In this document: one piece after another, positions 32,355 to 37,994 of the stretch
How positions within the stretch are numbered: the first letter of the stretch is position 1
How the letters are laid out: each line of letters opens with the position of its first letter
Source: Pseudobutyrivibrio sp.
Lineage (GTDB): Bacteria > Bacillota > Clostridia > Lachnospirales > Lachnospiraceae
Length of the DNA stretch: 37,994 bases
NCBI GenBank assembly: GCA_017934625.1
Contig: JAGBJE010000269.1
Location: 1 to 37,994 of the forward strand
Reading direction: 5' to 3'
The notes under the pieces: generated by a model
What the model was told of the DNA's origin: nothing
Databases searched by the model: none
The model's input: the letters and a program-made list of their open reading frames with translations, nothing else
Made by a program: the position numbers and the translations under genes

Positions 32355-33491
32355 TTAGTAGTTGCCTAATACTCTCACACTTACACATTCCTCTGAAAGG
32401 CCGATAAGTGCATTTCTGACAGCTTCATCATCTAAGTTGCCATCAATATCTATAAAGAATCTGTACTGCCAATTAACCCCCTTAATTGGTCTTGATTCTA
32501 TTCTATTCATGTTGATTCCATTAAACATAAGGTTTGAAAGAATGCGATACAAACTTCCAGGCTCATGGTTAATTTCTAAGCACAGGCTGATTTTATTAGC
32601 ACTTTTTCTGTAAGTCTTATTCTTTGAAACTATAATGAATCTAGTTTCGTTATTTTTGTCATCCTGAATGCTTTCTTCAAGGATGTCAAGATCATATAAA
32701 GAGGCGTTATATTTACTACCAATGGCTGCCTGAGATTTGTCACCATCATCCCTTATCTTCATAGCACTTACTGCAGTGTTACGAAGATTTTTAACATCCC
32801 ACTCCATATGGTTTGTACGAATGTAACCCTCGCACTGAGATATAGCCTTAGGATGAGAATAAACTGTTTTGATATCGTCAATGGTAGCACCCTTTACACC
32901 AAGCAGCGCATGATCTACCTTAAGAATTTGCTCTCCAACAATAGCTACATTATATTCGCTAAGCAAATCAAAATTCTCTTCAATAGAACCAGCCAAGCTG
33001 TTTTCTATAGGAAGCACAGCATAATCTGCATTTCCATTACTTATAGCGTCCATGGCATCTCGCCACAAATCTACATGAAAGCTGTCTTTAATAGCTTCAC
33101 CAAAAAAAGCAATCATTGCAAGCTGAGAGTAAGCACCCTGAACCCCCTGAAAGCATACAACCGAATCTGAAAAATCGTATTCATCCACTTTGGTAAAACC
33201 AGTTTCAAAGCTAATGCCACTATCTCGTAGAATTGCAAATTGCTTTTTACGGCTAATAGACATTATCTGTGTATAAAGCTCTCTAACTGCCTGCTCACTG
33301 AATGCATCATCCACATAAGAAGAAAGCTTATCTAGCTTTTCATCCTCCCTGGCCTTGTCATAAACCTTTTTGCCAGTGGCTATTTTGTATTCAGCCACCT
33401 GACAGGACAGCTCCATTCTCTTTTGAAAAAGATTAAGTATCTCCTTGTCAACCTTGTCAATATCTACTCTTACCTCTGCTAAGTCTCTCAT
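32355..33491 (-). CDS. pheA: Bifunctional chorismate mutase / prephenate dehydratase (P-protein)
   Basis: Two steps of phenylalanine synthesis: chorismate to prephenate to phenylpyruvate. N-terminal chorismate mutase (about 1-85, with VDIDKVDKEILNLFQKRMEL), prephenate dehydratase from VCFQGVQGAYSQLA, and a regulatory ACT domain with NHEPGSLYRILSNLMFNGINMNRIESRP, the Phe-binding motif. 378 residues from ATG 33491 (AGGAG upstream); another ATG at 33506 overlaps the upstream stop and is the alternative. No attenuator was seen, so control may be by feedback through the ACT domain. Confidence 0.93.
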   Translation of the reverse strand: MRDLAEVRVDIDKVDKEILNLFQKRMELSCQVAEYKIATGKKVYDKAREDEKLDKLSSYVDDAFSEQAVRELYTQIMSISRKKQFAILRDSGISFETGFTKVDEYDFSDSVVCFQGVQGAYSQLAMIAFFGEAIKDSFHVDLWRDAMDAISNGNADYAVLPIENSLAGSIEENFDLLSEYNVAIVGEQILKVDHALLGVKGATIDDIKTVYSHPKAISQCEGYIRTNHMEWDVKNLRNTAVSAMKIRDDGDKSQAAIGSKYNASLYDLDILEESIQDDKNNETRFIIVSKNKTYRKSANKISLCLEINHEPGSLYRILSNLMFNGINMNRIESRPIKGVNWQYRFFIDIDGNLDDEAVRNALIGLSEECVSVRVLGNY

Positions 33492-33498
33492 AAGTCTC

Positions 33499-34518
33499 CT
33501 AATCATCAAGTGGCAAAATAGGCGGATTAAACAGTCCTACTTCTAAACTTCCAACAGGCGAATGGAAGGTTGTACCTGATCGATAATCTGCAAAATAAAC
33601 ATATTTACTAGTTACATTAATGTTATTATACTCACCCTCAGCTAGTAACACTTCTGCTCCACTAGTCAAATCTACTCTGTAAATTCCATCTGGATTTCCC
33701 TTTATTGACTGATAGTACAAGTAGTTTCCAGCAACGTTATATCCGCTTGTTCCATATGTTGTGATACCTGCTTTGCCATCGCCTGATAAAGAGCTTCTGT
33801 ATACACGATTATTATCATCAAGATTCATGTAATACAAGTTATCCTGCTCTATTAATGGCATCCACAGATTCTCTGATGAAACAAATGCAGAGTCCTTTGT
33901 ATCTATATTCATACTGTGTAGATTATGATCATGCTCTACACCTGAATAATATAGGCGTCCGTTATATATACAGCGGGGATCAATGGAACTATTTGATAGC
34001 TGCTCTCTTCCTTCACCATCTATACCAACCTTGTATAGACTGGTGGCATCATCAGAATCGTAATGGAAATATACGATTTGGTTTCCATTAAGTGCAGCAG
34101 CATTACAGTTAGCATCATCAAGAATGATAACCTTACCATTTCTTTTTGTCATACGACATAAGCTGTTAACATTAACATTCAAAAAGCCCATTTGAGAATT
34201 ATCTCTATTGCCATTACGGCTGTAATAAAGATAGTGAGAATCACCATTTATAAAATATACACTATCGTTTGCTAATATCTCTATATCCGTTTCGTCAGGA
34301 TTCATTTTATAAATCCTACTGTAATCGTTAGGATTGGCAAAATATACCACACCATCGCTTTCACAAAACAATCCGTTACCATAAAGATTGCCTATGGTGT
34401 TTCCCACAGTACCTTCCTCATTGTAAAAGGTAACAGTGTTGATGTACTTGTAATAGCCAAGTCCTCCAATAATAGCCAGTGCAACAACTAAAATGATAAT
34501 CCTTTTTACTACCTTCAT
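33499..34518 (-). CDS. Membrane-anchored DUF5050-like beta-propeller protein
   Basis: Function unknown. 339 residues: a basic N-terminus and one membrane helix (about 5-23), then an extracytoplasmic part made of repeats such as VYFANPNDYSRIYKMN, YLYYSRNGN, LYYMNLDDNNRVYRSS and YVYFADYRSGT, each with a Tyr-rich strand and a polar turn. This is the pattern of DUF5050/beta-propeller proteins of Clostridia; the family call is inference. It may bind a cell-surface ligand. It sits between polC and pheA, with 16 bases behind polC, and ends with a Pro-rich NPPILPLDD. Confidence 0.75.
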   Translation of the reverse strand: MKVVKRIIILVVALAIIGGLGYYKYINTVTFYNEEGTVGNTIGNLYGNGLFCESDGVVYFANPNDYSRIYKMNPDETDIEILANDSVYFINGDSHYLYYSRNGNRDNSQMGFLNVNVNSLCRMTKRNGKVIILDDANCNAAALNGNQIVYFHYDSDDATSLYKVGIDGEGREQLSNSSIDPRCIYNGRLYYSGVEHDHNLHSMNIDTKDSAFVSSENLWMPLIEQDNLYYMNLDDNNRVYRSSLSGDGKAGITTYGTSGYNVAGNYLYYQSIKGNPDGIYRVDLTSGAEVLLAEGEYNNINVTSKYVYFADYRSGTTFHSPVGSLEVGLFNPPILPLDD

Positions 34519-34534
34519 TTACTCGCCCTCCCCT

Positions 34535-37500
34535 TTATAGGTTAAAGAAATCTGATAGTGAAAGCTGATTAGACTTAGGCAAATCCTTAACTATGCCAAG
34601 CTCAATCATTTTATCAAGTATTGTCTGTGAAACCTTTCCTCTGTCTCGAATCTCATCCTGGGATAAAAACTTTCCCTGGCTTGCAGCAATCTGAAGCTGC
34701 TCAGCGGCCTTGTCACCCATTCCAGAGATTACATTAAATGGAGGAAGAAGCTTTCCATCTACTATTTTAAAGTATCTTGAGTCAGATTGGTATAGGTCCA
34801 TTGGTAAAAATTCAAATCCACGAGCATACATTTCCTGACAAAGACGAAGTGCAATAAGTATATCCTTATCAGTTGCAGACAAATCCGACTGAGATTTATA
34901 GTATTTAATCTCCTGCTCACATCTAGCCTTACCAAGACAGCACTTTTCATAATCAAAGCCACCTGCTCTAATTGAGAAGAATGCTGCATAGTATGCCAAA
35001 GGATAATAAATCTTACAATATGCAACACGCCATGCCATCATAACGTACGCAGCAGCATGAGCCTTAGGGAACATGTACTTAATCTTTTCGCATGAACCAA
35101 TGTACCAATCCGGAACACCATGCTCTTGCATATGCTGCTTATAGGTTGGCCATTCATCACATTTACCTTTGGCAACAACGCCCTTACGAACTCGCTCCAT
35201 GATAGTGAAGGATTCAGCAGGATCCAGTCCTTTATGAATGAGGTAAACCATAATATCATCTCGAGTACAAATAGCCTCTGTGATGGTGGCAGTTCCGCTA
35301 AGAATAAGGTCCTGGGCGTTTCCTAACCATACATCAGTACCATGGGCAAGACCTGCGATACGAACCAAGTCAGTGAAATATTTTGGCTTGGCCTCAACAA
35401 GCATCTGCATGGCAAAATCAGTACCAAACTCTGGTATTCCAAGGGTTCCAAGTGGGGTTCCCATAATATCATCTGGTGTAATGCCAAGTGCTTCTGTACT
35501 TTGGAACAAGGACATAACACCTTTATCATCCAGTGGAATCTTTGTAGCATCAATTCCTGTCAAATCCTCAAGTCGCTTAATCATGGTAGGGTCCAAGTGA
35601 CCTAAGATATCAAGCTTAAGTAGGTTGGCGTCAATCTTATGGTAATCAAAGTGTGTTGTAACAATATCTGTGTCTTTATTAGCTGGATGCTGTACAGGGG
35701 TGAATGAATAGATATCTTCTCCATTCGGAAGAACTACTACACCACCTGGATGCTGTCCAGTAGTAGACTTAACACCTTCAACTCCCTTGGCAAGACGTTC
35801 GTTTTCAGCACGACGTTTTCTAATACCACGCTTTTCAAAATACTTAAGAACGTAACCAACCGCGTTTTTATCGGCAAGGGTAGAAACTGTACCAGCCTTA
35901 AAGGTCTGGCCATCACCAAAAATAACCTCTGTGTATTTATGAGCCTTTGACTGATATTCGTTGGAGAAGTTCAAATCGATATCAGGCTCCTTATCACCCT
36001 TGAATCCAAGGAAGGTTTCAAATGGAATATCAAATCCATCCTTGGCAAGAGGCTTGCCACATTTAGGGCAAATCTTATCCGGCATATCTACACCTGAAAG
36101 TCCCTGGTTTACTATCTCCTGTACCTCTGGACCATCAAAATCTACGTAGAAGCAGTTAGGACATCTATAATGAGGAGGCAGCGGATTAACCTCTGTAATA
36201 CCAGCCATAGTGGCAGCGAAGGATGAACCTACAGAACCACGGGATCCTACTAGATACCCATCCTCGTTGGATTTCCAAACCAGCTTTTGGGCGATAATGT
36301 ACATAACGGAATATCCATTACCAATGATTGAATTAAGCTCGCGCTCTAGTCTGGCTGATACAATCTCAGGAAGCTCTGGTCCATATACCTCGTGAGCTCT
36401 TGTCTCACAAATTCTTCGTAAATCTTCTTCTGAGTGCTCGATAACAGGAGGACATTTATCAGGACGAACTGGATGAATGCGCTCACACATATCAGCTATC
36501 TTATTAGTGTTTTCTACAACTACCTCGTGAGCCTTGGCAAGACCAAGATATGCAAATTCCTCTAGCATCTCATCTGTAGTATGTAAGTAAAGTGGCGCCT
36601 GCTGGTCAGCATCATCAAAGCCCTTATTAGCCATGATAATACGTCTGTATACCTCATCCTCAGGATCAAGAAAATGCACATCACAGGTAGCAACAACCGG
36701 CTTATTTAATTCCTCACCTAATGCAACTATCTGCTTGTTAATCTCCTGCAAATCCTTTACAGAATTGATATTTTCATATTTAGTTTTTGGTGAACGAATC
36801 ATAAATTCGTTATTTCCAACAGGCTGAATTTCAAGATAATCGTAAAAATTAGCTATACGCATAATCTCCGATTCATCTCTGCCATCTACAATAGCATCAT
36901 ACAGTTCTCCGGCCTCACAGGCAGAACCAATAATTAAGCCTTCCCTGCATTCCTCAAGTAAGCTCTTAGGAACTCTTGGATGTCTGCTGAAATAATAAAG
37001 ATGAGATTCTGAAACAAGTCTATAAAGATTAATTCGTCCTAAATCGTTTTTAGCTAAGACAATACAGTGATTGCTTCGCATCTTCTTAATCTGCTCTTGC
37101 CCTGGTTTACTATGAGCATTAAGCTCAGTAAGTGTAAATATATTTTCAGCTTCTAGCTTCACAATAAACTTTTCGAAAATCTTAGAGGTAACCTCTGCAT
37201 CATCTACAGCTCTGTGGTGATGCTCGTTTACAAGATTTTCAGCCTTACATACAGCATCAAGATTAAATCTGGCCATATTAGGATGTAAGTACCTGGCCAT
37301 CTCAACAGTATCAACATGTGTAAAATCGTACTCTAGCCCAAGAAGCTTACAGTTATATCTAATGAAGCTGGTATCAAATCCTGCATTATGAGCAACAAGT
37401 ACAGTACCCTTACAAAATTCCATGAACTTAGGCAGAATAACATCTATTGTAGGGGCATCCTCTACCATTTCATCCTTGATAGAAGTAAGCTCTGTAATCT

Positions 37501-37994
37501 TGTATGGGATTGGAACCTCCGGATTTACAAATTCTGAAAATCTGTCTACAACCTGACCGTCAACAATCTTGACAGCACCTATTTCGATAATCTTGCAGGT
37601 TCGAGGATTGAAGCCAGTTGTTTCAATATCAAATACAACATATTCTCCTCTAAGAGACTGGCCTCTATCATTTGTAACAATCTGCTTAGTATCATCAACA
37701 AGATAAATCTCACAGCCATAGATAACCTTAAAATCGCCTAAGCCCTTCATATGATCTGCATCACAGAAGGCCTGTACTACACCATGGTCTGTAATAGCAA
37801 GTGCCTTATGTCCCCAAGCCATAGCACGATTAATGATGGTAGTGATTTCTGATACACCATCAAAATCAGACATCTTAGTATGGCAGTGAAGCTCAACTCG
37901 CTTTTCAACGGCAGTATCTTGTCTAGTTACTCTAAAATCACGTATCTTTTGGATGGAATTAATTCTTCCTACAGTAAGCTCCTTAGAATAAATA
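34535..37994 (-). CDS. polC: DNA polymerase III subunit alpha PolC (5' end outside window)
   Basis: Gram-positive replicative polymerase with built-in proofreading. The frame continues past the ATG at 37873 to the window edge, giving 1152 visible residues. B. subtilis PolC has 1437, so about 290 N-terminal residues lie outside. Visible parts: first PHP segment (RVELHCHTKMSDFDG), the inserted DnaQ-like exonuclease (FDIETTGFN, and HHRAVDDAEVT), the second PHP part, polymerase palm (EPDIDLNFSNE) and a zinc site (CPNC...CPKC). Internal ATG 37873 is not the start because it would cut off the HCH motif. Confidence 0.97.
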   Translation of the reverse strand, partial: IYSKELTVGRINSIQKIRDFRVTRQDTAVEKRVELHCHTKMSDFDGVSEITTIINRAMAWGHKALAITDHGVVQAFCDADHMKGLGDFKVIYGCEIYLVDDTKQIVTNDRGQSLRGEYVVFDIETTGFNPRTCKIIEIGAVKIVDGQVVDRFSEFVNPEVPIPYKITELTSIKDEMVEDAPTIDVILPKFMEFCKGTVLVAHNAGFDTSFIRYNCKLLGLEYDFTHVDTVEMARYLHPNMARFNLDAVCKAENLVNEHHHRAVDDAEVTSKIFEKFIVKLEAENIFTLTELNAHSKPGQEQIKKMRSNHCIVLAKNDLGRINLYRLVSESHLYYFSRHPRVPKSLLEECREGLIIGSACEAGELYDAIVDGRDESEIMRIANFYDYLEIQPVGNNEFMIRSPKTKYENINSVKDLQEINKQIVALGEELNKPVVATCDVHFLDPEDEVYRRIIMANKGFDDADQQAPLYLHTTDEMLEEFAYLGLAKAHEVVVENTNKIADMCERIHPVRPDKCPPVIEHSEEDLRRICETRAHEVYGPELPEIVSARLERELNSIIGNGYSVMYIIAQKLVWKSNEDGYLVGSRGSVGSSFAATMAGITEVNPLPPHYRCPNCFYVDFDGPEVQEIVNQGLSGVDMPDKICPKCGKPLAKDGFDIPFETFLGFKGDKEPDIDLNFSNEYQSKAHKYTEVIFGDGQTFKAGTVSTLADKNAVGYVLKYFEKRGIRKRRAENERLAKGVEGVKSTTGQHPGGVVVLPNGEDIYSFTPVQHPANKDTDIVTTHFDYHKIDANLLKLDILGHLDPTMIKRLEDLTGIDATKIPLDDKGVMSLFQSTEALGITPDDIMGTPLGTLGIPEFGTDFAMQMLVEAKPKYFTDLVRIAGLAHGTDVWLGNAQDLILSGTATITEAICTRDDIMVYLIHKGLDPAESFTIMERVRKGVVAKGKCDEWPTYKQHMQEHGVPDWYIGSCEKIKYMFPKAHAAAYVMMAWRVAYCKIYYPLAYYAAFFSIRAGGFDYEKCCLGKARCEQEIKYYKSQSDLSATDKDILIALRLCQEMYARGFEFLPMDLYQSDSRYFKIVDGKLLPPFNVISGMGDKAAEQLQIAASQGKFLSQDEIRDRGKVSQTILDKMIELGIVKDLPKSNQLSLSDFFNL

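Noticed and set aside
1..37994. CRISPR array, prophage, IS element, toxin-antitoxin or defence system
   Set aside because: I searched for regularly spaced repeats, transposases, integrases and small paired genes and found none. The only repeats are the two palindromic elements.

Overview
This window looks like chromosomal core sequence of a low-GC Firmicute, most likely a Lachnospiraceae-type Clostridia (Butyrivibrio/Pseudobutyrivibrio/Roseburia-like). The reasons are the Gram-positive PolC replicase, the rnc-smc-ftsY-ylxM-ffh-rpsP-khpA order, the tmcAL/yceD/rpmF and infC-rpmI-rplT groups, strong AGGAGG ribosome-binding sites, consensus sigma-A promoters and A+T-rich spacers. The genus call is inference from protein style. 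Nearly everything is read on the minus strand; only tmcAL is clearly plus-strand. I see no phage, IS element, CRISPR array or rRNA. There is one tRNA gene (tRNA-Glu, CTC anticodon).

Layout in transcription order (right to left). (1) 37994-27831: polC (5' end outside the window), a membrane-anchored beta-propeller-like protein, pheA, a divergent Ppx/GppA-HD protein, ppk1 and a Cof-type HAD phosphatase, tightly packed. (2) 27820-26461: promoter, L20-type attenuator leader, infC (AUU start), rpmI, rplT, terminator. (3) 26304-24951: galE, a GC-rich palindromic repeat, tRNA-Glu, and a bidirectional terminator shared with plus-strand tmcAL. (4) 23781-21606: tmcAL diverging from ackA, then yceD-rpmF behind a perfect consensus promoter. 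(5) 21600-13489: plsX-acpP-rnc, a possible structured RNA, smc, ftsY, ilvA, terminator. (6) 13496-11182: ylxM-ffh-rpsP-khpA. (7) 11006-3162: an opp oligopeptide importer (oppA, B, C, D, F) and a small tail-anchored protein. (8) 3149-1: rimM, trmD, rplS, lepB, rbgA (3' end outside the window).

Read together, the window covers membrane-protein targeting (Ffh, FtsY, LepB), ribosome building (S16, L19, L20, L32, L35, RimM, RbgA, KhpA), tRNA modification (TrmD, TmcAL), chromosome maintenance (SMC, PolC), lipid synthesis start (PlsX, ACP), energy and phosphate metabolism (AckA, PPK) and peptide uptake (Opp).

The most notable points are: the usual khpA-rimM junction is opened by the whole opp operon; OppA and OppC each carry large extra extracytoplasmic segments; the opp leader holds possible leader peptides, a palindrome and a terminator-like hairpin; the rnc-smc gap can fold into a closed multi-hairpin structure; the Ppx homologue beside ppk lacks canonical active-site residues; infC has a non-canonical AUU start behind an attenuator; and two promoters are built into or against the preceding terminators. 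No clearly new multi-gene system was found. These are unusual arrangements of known genes plus candidate RNA elements.
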